Origin: Sandaracinaceae bacterium
GTDB lineage: Bacteria; Myxococcota_A; Polyangia; Polyangiales; Houyiibacteriaceae
Length of the DNA stretch: 64,000 bases
Assembly (NCBI GenBank): GCA_020633075.1
Contig: JACKEI010000001.1
Span: 372,001 to 436,000 of the forward strand
Direction: 5' to 3'
The stretch's first letter is position 1, and each line of letters begins with the position of its first letter. The notes below the pieces were generated by a model, which was not told the origin of the DNA, did not search any database, and worked only from the letters and a program-made list of their open reading frames with translations. The position numbers and the translations under genes are program-made. Below are positions 1 through 8,972 of the stretch, piece after piece.

Positions 1-88
1 CCCGGCTTATGACCCATTTCGACACCGCGTCAAATCGCACTGTCCGCGAATGGGGACAGGTGTCCGAAGGGGAGGAAGGGCGCGTGTG

Positions 89-1036
89 TCAGCCGCGGGC
101 AGCGAGCAACGCTGCACGGGCAGCGGGGATGTCCGCGAGGGTCTGCACAGACACGGCCGTCGCGCTCTTGTCGATGCGCTTGAGGAGCCCGCTCAGCACC
201 TTGCCGGGGCCGATCTCGACGAAGAGGCCGACCCCCTCCGCGACCATCGCGACCACGGCTTCGTCCCAGCGCACGGCGCGGCTGACCTGGCGTGCGAGAG
301 CGTCACGCGCGGCGGCTCCCGACACGACCTTCGCGGCGTCCACATTGACGTACACGGGCACGCGCGGGTCCGCGAAGGTCACCGCGTCCAGGACGGGGCG
401 CAGGCGCTCCTCCGCGGGGCGCATGAGGCTGGAGTGGAACGGGGCGCTGACGGGCAGCGTCATCACGCGGGCCTTCTCGGCCGTGAGCGCTTCGCTCGCG
501 AGGCGCACACCTTCCGCGCTGCCCGCGATCACGATCTGTCCCGGAGAGTTGTAGTTGACGGGCTCCGCGACCGCCCCTCCCGCGCACACCTGCGCACACA
601 CCCGCTCCACCACGTCGCGCTCCGCCTTGAGCACGGCCGCCATCGCACCGGCGCCCACGGGGACCGCTTCCTGCATGAACTGACCACGCTGCCGGACCAC
701 GCGCACGGCGTCCGCGAAGGCCAGCGTCCCTGCAGCCACGTGCGCCGAGTACTCGCCCAGCGAGTGCCCCGCCATCACGTCCACCGGCAGCGGGCCGTCC
801 GCCTCGAGCGCGCGCAGCAGCGCGATGGACGCCGTGAGGATGGCCGGCTGCGTGTTGGCGGTGAGGGCCAGCGTCTCGGCCGGCCCGTCGAAGCACAGGG
901 TGCTGAGCGACTCGCCCAGCGCGCCGTCTGCCTCCTCGAACACGGCGCGGCCGGGAGGGGAGTCCTCGAAGACATCGCGCCCCATGCCGACGGTCTGACT
1001 GCCCTGCCCAGGGAACACCCACGCGATCTTGGTCAT
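89..1036 (-). CDS. fabD: Malonyl-CoA:ACP transacylase
   Basis: This 315-residue protein transfers the malonyl group from CoA to acyl carrier protein, supplying the extender unit for type II fatty acid synthesis in the cytoplasm. It opens with the family signature FPGQGSQ. It has the nucleophile motif GHSLGEYSA (Ser92), the conserved Arg in VVRQRG (Arg117) and the catalytic His in APFHS (His201). Length is normal for FabD. I chose the ATG at 1036; a GTG five codons upstream (1051) is in frame but lies outside the conserved N-terminus. TAACGC ends 5 nt before the ATG and may be a -10 box. The gene is divergent from the lipoprotein at 1098. Other fab genes would lie beyond the left edge and cannot be seen. 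Confidence 0.96.
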   Translation of the reverse strand: MTKIAWVFPGQGSQTVGMGRDVFEDSPPGRAVFEEADGALGESLSTLCFDGPAETLALTANTQPAILTASIALLRALEADGPLPVDVMAGHSLGEYSAHVAAGTLAFADAVRVVRQRGQFMQEAVPVGAGAMAAVLKAERDVVERVCAQVCAGGAVAEPVNYNSPGQIVIAGSAEGVRLASEALTAEKARVMTLPVSAPFHSSLMRPAEERLRPVLDAVTFADPRVPVYVNVDAAKVVSGAAARDALARQVSRAVRWDEAVVAMVAEGVGLFVEIGPGKVLSGLLKRIDKSATAVSVQTLADIPAARAALLAARG

Positions 1037-1097
1037 GCGCTGCGTTAGCACATTGATCCGTGGTGATCATGGCCCGGCGACCGAGTATCCTGTGCCG

Positions 1098-4000
1098 ATG
1101 CCGACCCGTATGTCCCTCCGCTGGTTGTCCGCGCTCGTCTTCCTCGTCCCGTTCGCGTTGGGTGCGGCCGGTTGCTCGTGCGAAGGCGGCATGCCCTCTC
1201 GTCGGGACATGGGCATGGGTGGAGACGATGGCGGCCCGCTCGACGGAAGCGTGCTCGACATGATGGTCGTGGACCACTGCGATCCGAACCCCTGCGGGAC
1301 GAACCAGCGCTGCGTGAACACGGCCAGCTCCTTCCGCTGCGTGGCGGACTGCAGCGCGGTCACCTGCGACCCGGGCTACAGCTGCCGCGACATCTCGGCC
1401 GAGCCCACGTGCGTGTTGGACTGCGTTGGCTTCCCGTGCCCGTCCGGCCAGACCTGCAGCGCGGCCAGCGGCTCACCCACCTGCGTCACGGGCTGCACGG
1501 ACACGTGCGGGGCCGGCCAGCGCTGCGCCACGGTGAACAACGCCTTCGAGTGTGTGAACAACTCCTGCGCCGAGCTCGGGTGCACGGCCACGGAGGTGTG
1601 CGAGCCGGCGGTCGGCGGCGGAAACGTCTGTCGCGACAACTCCTGCACCACGGACTTGCAGTGCGCGCCGAACGAGAACTGCACGGGCAACATCTGCGTC
1701 AGCGACGCCTGCGTGCCCGGGGCGCGCTCCTGCTCGGGGACGGACGTGCTGGAGTGCCTCGGCAACGGCTCGGGCACCTTCGTGCGGCACGCGTGCTCGC
1801 AGGCCTGCAGCGAGGCCTCCGGGCAGGCCAGCTGCCCCTGCGCGGACGACTGGGACTGCCCGGCCAACACGGAGTGCGTGGTGGACCGCTGCGTCGGGAC
1901 GGGCGTGGCTCCCACGTGCTTCCTGCCGCCGCAGCCGTTCACCAGCGTGCTGCCCACCAACGAGATCACGTGGGGCGGGACGCAGGCGAACCGCAACGCG
2001 GTCGGTAGCCCCTTCCCCGCGTCGGCCCAGGCGGTGGTGCCGCCGCTGGTGATCAACCTGGACGACGACAACGGCGACGGTCTGGTGAACGAGCTCGACT
2101 TCCCGGAGATCGTGTTCACGACCTTCTGCGACAACATCAGCGGGAGCGACCGCTACAACAAGCACGGCGTCCTGCGTGCCATTCACGGAGGCGGGCCCAA
2201 CAAGGGGCGCGACTTCTTCGCCTCGTGTGGCAACGCCCACTGGTTCGAGGGGCAGTCGACCACCGCGTTCGACGCCGCCTGTAGCTGCACGGCCGGCATC
2301 TTGGACCCGACTGCGACCCTGGCTGCGGGCGACGCGGACAACGACGGCGTGCCCGAGATCTTCGCCGTGCACGAAGACAACGGCGTGGTCATCTACGACA
2401 ACGAAGGGGTGCTCGAGAGCTCCCTCGTGAACGGGCTGGACGGTGGCAACCCCGCCATCGCCCTCGCCAACGTGGACGGCGCTGGCTTCGCCGAGGTCAT
2501 CATCGGGCGCCGCGTCTTCACCCTGGAGCACTCCATGACCGGAGCGCTGCAGGTGCGCGACATCTTCGGCGGCAGCGGCACCGGCGGTACGGGCACCAAC
2601 AGCCAGGGCGCCATCTCGTGCGCCGCGGACATCCTCGGAGACGGGCGCTTGGAGATCATCGGCGGCAGCACGGCCTACGGCTTCCCGAACCCCCCGGCCG
2701 GCGTCACCCGCCGCTCGCAGTGCACCGGGATGGAGACGGTCCCCGAAGAGGTGGAGTACTGCGCAGGCCGCCTGCTGACCCTCTGGGACGCGCGCACCAT
2801 CAATGGCGCGGCCCTCCGCGAGGGCTTCTGCGCCGTGGCCGACGTGCTGGGCGCCAACCAGATGGCTGCCCCCGGCCCGGGAAACCCCTTGGACGGCGTG
2901 CCGGAGGTCATCAGTATCTCCGGTGGCCGGCTGCAGGTGTTCAACGGCCAGACCGGGGCCATGTACGTCGACCAGGCCATCGCGGGGACCACGTCGGGCG
3001 GTCCGCCCAACGTCGACGACTTCGACGGCGACGGCTTCCCCGAGATCGGCACGGCCGGCTCCACGGCATACGTCATGATCGACCTGCAGACCCCCAGCGC
3101 GGCCTGCGCCGCGTGGCCCAACGTGATGGTGGACGGCTCGCCGCTGCCCGCGGGCAACCCCGTGCGCACGCCCAACACGGTCCCTTGCAGCGTGGACTCG
3201 GACTGCGGGTTCCCAGGGCAGGCCGTGTGCAACGCGCGCGCCGGCACGTGCACGTGCCTCCACAACGGCTGGATGCGGCGCACGGAGGATGACTCGAGCC
3301 AGGTCACCGGGTCGACCCTGTTCGACTTCAACGGGGACGGCGCGGCCGAGGTGGTCTACAACGACGAGTGCTTCTTCCGTGTGTACGACGGCCGCGACGG
3401 GACCGTGTACTTCAAGGAGCAGAGCGAGAGCCGCACCCGCACGGAGTACCCCGTCGTCGCTGACGTGGACAACGACGGCAACGCCGAGATCCTGTTCGCC
3501 ACGAGCAACGAGTCGGGCTTCTGCAGCATCACCGCCAACCGGCCCAACTTCAACAACGGCATCGAGGTGTGGGGCGACGCGGGGGACTTCTGGGTCAGCG
3601 CGCGGCGCGTGTGGAACCAGCACGCCTACCACGTGACGAACGTGTACGAGGGCGGCGGCATCCCCATGAGCGAGCCGCCCAGCTGGGAGCCGCTCAACGG
3701 GCGCCTCTACAACTCCTACCGCAGCAACCCGCAGAGCCCGTTCGGCATCGCGCCGGACCTGCAGATCACGGGCCTGCAGGTCTCCTCCCCGGACGCTGCC
3801 TGCGGGACCTTCTCGTCGGTGGTCGACCTGTCTGCCGCCATCGCCAACGCCGGAGACCTGCGCGTCGGGCCGGGCATCGAGGTCAGCTTCTTCGGCACGT
3901 GGAACGGCGTGGAGAGCCAGCTCATGACCAACAGCGGGCCGCTCACCGTGCCGCTGACCACGTCGCTCGAGGCCGGGGGGCAGCTGTTCCTGGTCGCGCG

Positions 4001-4475
4001 CTACGACTCCGCGGGCCGCACGCCGGCCGGGCTGCCGGACTCCATCCGGGCCAGCATCGACGTGGCCAACATCGAGCGCGAGTGCCGCGAGGGCAACAAC
4101 GACGCGGTAGCCATGCTCACCACCGGCGCGACCCAGGCCGACCTCCGCATCCAGCTCCTGAGCGCGGCGGGCACCTGCCCCACCCAGACCATCATGTTCA
4201 CCCTCTTCAACGACGGCAGCGCGCCCGTGGTCAACCCCGTGGTGCGCTTCTTCGCGGGCGACCCCAACGCGGGCGGCACGCCCATCGGGACGACCACCGT
4301 GTCTGGGACGGTGCCTGCAGGGGGACAGCTGCCGGCCCAGCACACGCTCGACGTGCCCGCCACCCGCTTCCAACTCTTCGGGGTGGTGGACCCGGACAAC
4401 GCGGTGCCCGAGTGCAACGACGGCAACAACCGGGCCTCGCTGGCCAACCTCATCGACTGCGGCGGATTCGGTTGA
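1098..4475 (+). CDS. Cys-rich FG-GAP/CARDB surface lipoprotein
   Basis: A 1125-residue predicted lipoprotein with lipobox LGAAGC (Cys26). Residues about 50-270 are Cys-rich EGF/stalk-like repeats such as CDPNPCGTNQRC. The middle carries at least six Asp/Gly-rich loops of FG-GAP/VCBS type, for example GDADNDGVPEI, FDGDGFPEI and VDNDGNAEI, which in this family form calcium-binding beta-propeller blades. The last 270 residues hold two CARDB-like adhesion modules (PDLQITGLQV and ADLRIQLLSA). The role is inferred as cell-surface adhesion or matrix binding; no enzyme motif is seen. The ATG at 1098 follows TATCCT (1086-1091) by 6 nt; an ATG at 1110 would also leave the signal peptide intact. Confidence 0.85.
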   Translation: MPTRMSLRWLSALVFLVPFALGAAGCSCEGGMPSRRDMGMGGDDGGPLDGSVLDMMVVDHCDPNPCGTNQRCVNTASSFRCVADCSAVTCDPGYSCRDISAEPTCVLDCVGFPCPSGQTCSAASGSPTCVTGCTDTCGAGQRCATVNNAFECVNNSCAELGCTATEVCEPAVGGGNVCRDNSCTTDLQCAPNENCTGNICVSDACVPGARSCSGTDVLECLGNGSGTFVRHACSQACSEASGQASCPCADDWDCPANTECVVDRCVGTGVAPTCFLPPQPFTSVLPTNEITWGGTQANRNAVGSPFPASAQAVVPPLVINLDDDNGDGLVNELDFPEIVFTTFCDNISGSDRYNKHGVLRAIHGGGPNKGRDFFASCGNAHWFEGQSTTAFDAACSCTAGILDPTATLAAGDADNDGVPEIFAVHEDNGVVIYDNEGVLESSLVNGLDGGNPAIALANVDGAGFAEVIIGRRVFTLEHSMTGALQVRDIFGGSGTGGTGTNSQGAISCAADILGDGRLEIIGGSTAYGFPNPPAGVTRRSQCTGMETVPEEVEYCAGRLLTLWDARTINGAALREGFCAVADVLGANQMAAPGPGNPLDGVPEVISISGGRLQVFNGQTGAMYVDQAIAGTTSGGPPNVDDFDGDGFPEIGTAGSTAYVMIDLQTPSAACAAWPNVMVDGSPLPAGNPVRTPNTVPCSVDSDCGFPGQAVCNARAGTCTCLHNGWMRRTEDDSSQVTGSTLFDFNGDGAAEVVYNDECFFRVYDGRDGTVYFKEQSESRTRTEYPVVADVDNDGNAEILFATSNESGFCSITANRPNFNNGIEVWGDAGDFWVSARRVWNQHAYHVTNVYEGGGIPMSEPPSWEPLNGRLYNSYRSNPQSPFGIAPDLQITGLQVSSPDAACGTFSSVVDLSAAIANAGDLRVGPGIEVSFFGTWNGVESQLMTNSGPLTVPLTTSLEAGGQLFLVARYDSAGRTPAGLPDSIRASIDVANIERECREGNNDAVAMLTTGATQADLRIQLLSAAGTCPTQTIMFTLFNDGSAPVVNPVVRFFAGDPNAGGTPIGTTTVSGTVPAGGQLPAQHTLDVPATRFQLFGVVDPDNAVPECNDGNNRASLANLIDCGGFG

Positions 4476-4550
4476 AATTACGAATGGCTGCCGCGTCGGG
4501 GTGGCGCGAGAACGTTGCCCCGCGCGTCTCCGCTGCACTACTATCCGGCC

Positions 4551-5795
4551 GTGGTCGACGAACCCGATCTCGTGATTGAACCCAACGGGGTCGCGCGCAG
4601 CGTCGCTGCCAGCGCCACCGCGCTCTCCGCCTATCCAGGCAGCTACCGGCTCGCGGTGGCCGCTCCGGGCATGCTGCTCTTCGGAGAAGCCGGGGGGGCG
4701 GCGGGCACACGCGCGCGGGTGCTCATGGCCGGCGAGATCGTCACGCGCATGACGATCATGGAGGTCATCAACGTCATCGCCACGGCCAACTGGCGGGGGA
4801 CCATGCTGGTGGCCACGCCGGACTGGGAGCGACGCCTCTTCTTCGATCAGGGGGCGCTCAAGGGCGCGTCCAGCTCCGCCGTGGACGACCGCCTGGGAGA
4901 GGTGGTGTTCCGCTCGGGCGCCATCTCGCGCCGTGATCTGGAGCGCGTCGTCGCCGACCTCTCCCCGAATGATCGCTTCGGCGAGGCCCTCGTGGCGCGC
5001 GGCATCATCGACCAAGCGCAGCTCTTCCAGTTCCTTCAGAAGCAGTGCGTGGAGATCTTCCACGGGGCGTTGCTGGCCGGCGAAGGCCACTACGTGTTCC
5101 AGCTCCCCATGGACTCCGACGAGCCGGTGGGCGCCCAGATGCACATCCCCATTCATGGCCTGCTCATGGAGGGCGTGCAGCGCATCGACGAGATGGCGCT
5201 CTTCCGGGAGCGCGTGCCCAGCAACCAGATGTGTCCCGTGCCAGTGCCCGACGCCCCGGCGCCGAAGAAGCTGGACGAGACCGCCGAGGCGCTGCTCCGC
5301 CACTGCGACGGTCACCGCAGCATCGAGGACCTGGCGCGCATCACCGGGCACGGCGAGTTCGCCACGACCAAGGCCGTCTACCACCTACTCCAAGCCAAGA
5401 TGGTGACCCTGCGGCGTGCGGCCAACATCGACACCGACACCGTCGCGCGCTTGGTGGCCGCGTTCAACGAGGTCATGCAGGACATCTTCATCGCCGTGGC
5501 CACGTACGGCGGAGTCGCCCAGACGCGCGCGACCTTGGACGCCTGGATCGAGGGCAGCGGCTACGGCCCCTTCTTCGGGCAGGGCATGGACGACTTCGGC
5601 TGCGTGGACGCGGCCTTGATCACCAAGGCCCTGATCGCCGTGGAGCACGAGAGCCCGGTGGAAGCTCTGCACCAAGCGCTGCACGAGCTGGCTGCGTTCG
5701 CGTTGTTCTCGGCCACCACGACGCTGCCGCGCGACCAGGAGCTGACGCTCGCGCGGGACGTCAACCGGCGCCTCAAGCAGATCCGCATCGAGTAG
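4551..5795 (+). CDS. DUF4388 domain protein
   Basis: A soluble protein of about 414 residues with no signal peptide. Residues about 60-170 match the DUF4388 style (MEVINVIATANWRGTMLV, then FFDQGALKGA), a domain common in myxobacterial signalling proteins. The centre (LGEVVFRSGAISRRDLERVV ... FGEALVARGIID) resembles the helical module found at the N-terminus of type II secretion ATPases. A winged-helix-like stretch follows (HRSIEDLARITGHGEFATTKAVYHLL). The family is thought to scaffold or sense within gliding, secretion or gene-control circuits; the specific role is unknown. The GTG at 4551 sits 6 nt after TACTAT (4539-4544). A TTG at 4515 is an alternative start that adds 12 residues. Confidence 0.8.
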   Translation: MVDEPDLVIEPNGVARSVAASATALSAYPGSYRLAVAAPGMLLFGEAGGAAGTRARVLMAGEIVTRMTIMEVINVIATANWRGTMLVATPDWERRLFFDQGALKGASSSAVDDRLGEVVFRSGAISRRDLERVVADLSPNDRFGEALVARGIIDQAQLFQFLQKQCVEIFHGALLAGEGHYVFQLPMDSDEPVGAQMHIPIHGLLMEGVQRIDEMALFRERVPSNQMCPVPVPDAPAPKKLDETAEALLRHCDGHRSIEDLARITGHGEFATTKAVYHLLQAKMVTLRRAANIDTDTVARLVAAFNEVMQDIFIAVATYGGVAQTRATLDAWIEGSGYGPFFGQGMDDFGCVDAALITKALIAVEHESPVEALHQALHELAAFALFSATTTLPRDQELTLARDVNRRLKQIRIE

Positions 5796-5822
5796 TTGTT
5801 CACTGCGCGGCGCCGGGAGTCA

Positions 5823-5851
5823 TTGACACGAGCGCGCTGCGGGCTTAGCCA
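5823..5851 (+). promoter_or_regulatory. Sigma70-type promoter for bolA (leaderless)
   Basis: A perfect -35 TTGACA (5823-5828) is followed by a 17-nt spacer and TAGCCA (5846-5851), then 6 nt to the ATG at 5858. Normal start-site spacing puts transcription at or next to the start codon, and no Shine-Dalgarno sequence is visible. This agrees with the same layout at other genes in the window. Confidence 0.65.
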
Positions 5852-5857
5852 TGCGGA

Positions 5858-6112
5858 ATGGTCGAACCAAGCGTGCTGGAGCAGCGGCTCCGAGAAAAAC
5901 TGACCGGCGTGACCCACGTGGAGGTCAAAGACATGACCGGCACCAAGGATCACTTCGAGGCTGTCATCGTGGCGTCCGCGTTTGCCGGACAGTCGCGTGT
6001 GAAGCAGCACCAGCTGGTGTACGGCGCCCTGGGCGAGCTCATGGACGGACCCGTTCATGCGCTCACGTTCAAGACCTTCACGCCCGATACGTGGGCCGGG
6101 CAGGGAGGCTGA
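5858..6112 (+). CDS. BolA family protein
   Basis: An 84-residue BolA/YrbA-like protein. It starts with the family helix (LEQRLREKLTGVTHVEV), then a DHFEAVIVASAFAGQ strand and the signature RVKQHQLVYGALGELM. The C-terminal HALTFKTFTP matches the conserved end. BolA proteins of this size bind a [2Fe-2S] cluster jointly with CGFS glutaredoxins and act in Fe-S trafficking. The gene for such a glutaredoxin starts one base after this stop codon, so the two are surely co-transcribed. The ATG at 5858 is favoured over the out-of-frame ATG at 5851. Confidence 0.93.
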   Translation: MVEPSVLEQRLREKLTGVTHVEVKDMTGTKDHFEAVIVASAFAGQSRVKQHQLVYGALGELMDGPVHALTFKTFTPDTWAGQGG

Positions 6113-6113
6113 G

Positions 6114-6437
6114 ATGAGCACGCTCACCCCAGAGCTCAAGGAGCGCCTCGACGGCTTGGTGCAGCAGGCGCCCGTCGTGCTCTTCATGAAGGGCAGCAAG
6201 AACTTCCCGCAGTGCGGCTTCTCGGCCACCGTCGTCGAGGTCCTCAAGCGCGCTGGCGTGACGGACTTCGCCACGGTGAACATCCTGCAGGACCAGGAGG
6301 TGCGGCAGGGCATGAAGGACTACAGCAACTGGCCGACCTTCCCGCAGCTCTTCGTGCGCGGCGAGCTCGTGGGCGGCTGCGACATCGTGCGCGAGCTCTA
6401 CGAGTCGGGCGAGCTCCAGAAGATCCTCGCGGGGTGA
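6114..6437 (+). CDS. grxD: Monothiol CGFS glutaredoxin (Grx4 type)
   Basis: A 107-residue monothiol glutaredoxin. The active site is PQCGFS (Cys34), with the family's Lys in MKGSK, the WPTFPQLF cis-Pro segment and GGCDIVREL for glutathione binding. Proteins of this class hold a bridging [2Fe-2S] cluster using glutathione and pass it to BolA partners or apo-proteins. The gene begins 1 nt after bolA, giving a two-gene operon. It is functionally linked to the SUF operon at 49 kb in this window. The length is that of single-domain bacterial Grx4. Confidence 0.96.
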   Translation: MSTLTPELKERLDGLVQQAPVVLFMKGSKNFPQCGFSATVVEVLKRAGVTDFATVNILQDQEVRQGMKDYSNWPTFPQLFVRGELVGGCDIVRELYESGELQKILAG

Positions 6438-6494
6438 TCGGCGGGGGCGGAGCGGACCCCGCTCCCTCTGCGCGTTCCTGCGGCGCGTGACCGG

Positions 6495-7487
6495 CTACTT
6501 GCGGCGCGTGAGCGGCAGGGCCTCGGCTTCGGTGCGCAACGCGCTCGTGATCTGCCCTTGGCGCAGGGCGTCGCGGGCGTTGATCACGCTGCGCGCGATG
6601 ACGTCGGCGTCGGTGCCCTCGGGGGTCAGGCGCAGGATGTTGGACAGCGCTCGGCACATCTGGCGGGTGGTGGCGTAGCGGTCCTTCGCGGAGCGGGCGA
6701 GGGCCTGCGCGAGGACGTCGTCGAACGCGCGCGGGATCTCGGGGCGCTCGGCGCACACCGACGGGATGACGGCCGCTTGGATGGCGCGCACGACGTCGAC
6801 GGGGCCAGGGCCGTGAAAGAGCTTGCGGCCCATGAGGGACTCCCACAGCAGCACGCCCAGCCCGAAGATGTCCGACTGTGGCGAGGGGTCACCTCCCTCG
6901 GTCAGCTCCGGAGCCAGGAACGACACCTTGCCCTTCACGATGTGCTCGCGGGTGATGCGCGCACGGTCGGTGGCGCGCGCCAGTCCGAAGTCCGTCAGCT
7001 TCACGTAGCCGTACTGGCTCAGCAGCACGTTCTGCGGCGTGACGTCGCGGTGGTAGATGGGCGAGAGGCGCCCGTCCTCGGTGGTGTTCTCGTGGGCGGC
7101 GCCGAGACCCTTCGAGACCTCGATGCCCACGGCGGCCACCAGGTGCCACGGCGTCCGCTCTCCGCGGAGGCGGTGCCCCTCGCACCAGTCGAGCAGGTTC
7201 ACGCCGGGGACCCACTCCATCACCAGGTAGAAGTGGCCCGCGTCGTCGCGGTCGAAGTCGTGGATCTGCACGACGTTCGGGTGGTGCAAGCTCGCCGAGA
7301 CGCGAGCCTCCTCCACGAACATCTCCAGGAACTCGGCGTTGTCGGCGAAGCCCTCGAGGATGCGCTTCACCGCGACCGGGCGACGGAAGCCCTCGGCCCC
7401 GAGGGTGTTGGCCCGAAACACGTGCGCCATCCCACCCTCACCGGCGAGTTCGATGAGCTCGTACTTGGAGTTCAGGATGCCCAACAT
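6495..7487 (-). CDS. Soluble Ser/Thr protein kinase
   Basis: A 330-residue Hanks-type kinase made of the catalytic domain alone. Visible elements: glycine loop GEGGMAHVF (16-24), VAVKR lysine (Lys41), helix-C Glu60, catalytic loop YHRDVTPQN (Asp148), DFG at 166-168 and APE at 192-194. The activation loop is short. There is no membrane span or sensor domain, unlike many myxobacterial PknB-type kinases, so it is probably cytoplasmic. The ATG at 7487 lies 7 nt after TACCGT (read on this strand, 7500-7495); a GTG sits immediately upstream (7490). It is divergent from a TPR gene, and a 9-bp inverted repeat lies between them. Confidence 0.92.
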   Translation of the reverse strand: MLGILNSKYELIELAGEGGMAHVFRANTLGAEGFRRPVAVKRILEGFADNAEFLEMFVEEARVSASLHHPNVVQIHDFDRDDAGHFYLVMEWVPGVNLLDWCEGHRLRGERTPWHLVAAVGIEVSKGLGAAHENTTEDGRLSPIYHRDVTPQNVLLSQYGYVKLTDFGLARATDRARITREHIVKGKVSFLAPELTEGGDPSPQSDIFGLGVLLWESLMGRKLFHGPGPVDVVRAIQAAVIPSVCAERPEIPRAFDDVLAQALARSAKDRYATTRQMCRALSNILRLTPEGTDADVIARSVINARDALRQGQITSALRTEAEALPLTRRK

Positions 7488-7515
7488 CACCGCGACGGTA
7501 GCAGTGAAGTGCCCC

Positions 7516-7545
7516 GGATGCATCTGAGCGGAATAATGCATCCGC
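7516..7545. promoter_or_regulatory. Perfect 9-bp inverted repeat, likely operator
   Basis: CGGATGCAT (7516-7524) and ATGCATCCG (7537-7545) form perfect arms around a 12-nt spacer. The site lies between the divergent kinase and TPR genes. It is centred about 44 nt upstream of the predicted kinase transcription start, overlapping its -35 zone. That position suits a dimeric activator or repressor. No T-tract follows, so a terminator is unlikely. Confidence 0.5.
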
Positions 7546-7618
7546 CGTCGCGGACGGTCGGGCTCCAACCCTTGCACATTTGTTGACGGTTTCGGTGCCG
7601 GCGAGGCAAAGGGCAGGG

Positions 7619-8968
7619 ATGGGATCGGTACCTTCGTCGCGCGCGCGTACGCAGCCGGGAGCAGGCTCTCGGCGCGCGGCTGCCCGCGCCGCCCTGCTCG
7701 TCTTGGCCGCTGGTCTCGGGGTGACGGCGTGGGCCCTCTGGGAGCACGACGCGCAGTCGGCCTGCGCGGCACACCTCGCGGAGGCGCGAGCTCGGCTCGA
7801 AGCGGACATCGTGGAGGCGCCGACCCTCGACCGGTTGGCGGCGAGCAGCGCCCTTTCGCACCTCGAGCGTGCGCGCGAGCGTGGCGACGTGGGCGCCGAA
7901 GCAGCTCTCTTGGAGGTCCGCGCCAGCGTGCTCGTGGCCATCCAGCGCGGGGACCTGCCCACCGCGCAGCGGGCGCTCGATGACGCCGTCGCCGCGAGCG
8001 GCTGGGACACCGAGCGCCGACTCCTGGCGGCCGAGATTGCCCGGCGCGGAGGCGAGCTCCAGCGGGCCGAAGCTCACCTCCAAGACGCGCTCCGGCGCGA
8101 TCCCCACCACCCGAGGGCGTTGGTTGGCGCCGCCAGCCTCGCGCTCGAGGTGGGAGACGCCGAGGCCGCCGAGCGCTTCGCGCGTGACCTGTTGGGGCGC
8201 GTGCCGGACGCCAGCCGAGGGCACTCGCTGCTGGGTGAGGCGCTCGAGGCGCGCCGCCAGTTCGAGGGCGCCGAGGCCGCCTACCGCGAGGCCCTGCGCC
8301 TGAACCAGCGCGACGTGCTGGGGCACATGGACCTCGGCCGCATCTTGCGCGTGCGCGGCGACCTGGATGGCGCGGAGCAAGCCTACGCCCAGGCGCTCGT
8401 GCTCGCGCCGCGGGAGGCGGCCGCGTACCTCGGCCGCGGGCTGGTCCGGATGGAGCAGGGCCACGGAGCGTTGGCGCTCGCCGACCTCGAGCACGCGCGC
8501 TCTCTCGCGCCACGTGACGCGTCCATCTGGGTGGCGCTCGGGGACCTGCGCCGCGCAGCCGCCGACCTGCCCGCCGCCGTGCTTGCGTACGAGCGCGCGC
8601 TCGAGCTTTCGCCGGCCACGCTCCTCACGGAGGTGCGCCTGGGCAACACGCGCGTCGCGCAGGGGGACTTCGAGGCCGCGCTGCAGGTCTTCGACGCGGT
8701 CATCGCCCGTGTGCCGAGCAGCTCCGAGGCCCACAACGGGCGCGGGGTCGCGCTCATGTACAGCGAGCGGGTGGAGGAGGCCGAGAGCGCCTTCGAGCGT
8801 GCCGCCGCGCTGGCACCGGCCGATCCTCACCCGCTGCTCAACCTGGGCATCCTCGGAGAGCGCACCGGGCGCCGCGAGCGCGCCGAGCAAGCGTTCCAGG
8901 CCGCGCTCGACCGCGACCCGTCCTCCGAAGACGCCCTGCGCCGCCTGCTCGCCCTGCGAGCGGGGTGA
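7619..8968 (+). CDS. Membrane-anchored TPR protein
   Basis: A protein of about 449 residues. An N-terminal hydrophobic anchor (ALLVLAAGLGVTAWALW) is followed by roughly ten tandem tetratricopeptide repeats with the usual W/L-G-Y-A-F-P spacing, such as GHSLLGEALEARRQFEGAEAAYREALRL. TPR arrays are protein-interaction scaffolds; with this anchor it probably faces the periplasm. The next gene, a CapA-like lipoprotein, starts 4 nt after the stop, so the two form an operon. The start is uncertain: ATG 7619 is preferred, and an in-frame TTG exists at 7580. Confidence 0.8.
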   Translation: MGSVPSSRARTQPGAGSRRAAARAALLVLAAGLGVTAWALWEHDAQSACAAHLAEARARLEADIVEAPTLDRLAASSALSHLERARERGDVGAEAALLEVRASVLVAIQRGDLPTAQRALDDAVAASGWDTERRLLAAEIARRGGELQRAEAHLQDALRRDPHHPRALVGAASLALEVGDAEAAERFARDLLGRVPDASRGHSLLGEALEARRQFEGAEAAYREALRLNQRDVLGHMDLGRILRVRGDLDGAEQAYAQALVLAPREAAAYLGRGLVRMEQGHGALALADLEHARSLAPRDASIWVALGDLRRAAADLPAAVLAYERALELSPATLLTEVRLGNTRVAQGDFEAALQVFDAVIARVPSSSEAHNGRGVALMYSERVEEAESAFERAAALAPADPHPLLNLGILGERTGRRERAEQAFQAALDRDPSSEDALRRLLALRAG

Positions 8969-8972
8969 ACGG

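Noticed and set aside
1..88. Left-edge sequence as part of a downstream fab gene
   Set aside because: Only 88 bases are available; no open frame with a recognisable fatty-acid-synthesis motif can be read.
1473..5384. A 1303-codon open frame on the minus strand
   Set aside because: It runs opposite a lipoprotein and the DUF4388 gene, which have clear domains. The product is rich in Arg, His, Gly and Val with no motif, the usual antisense shadow in GC-rich DNA.
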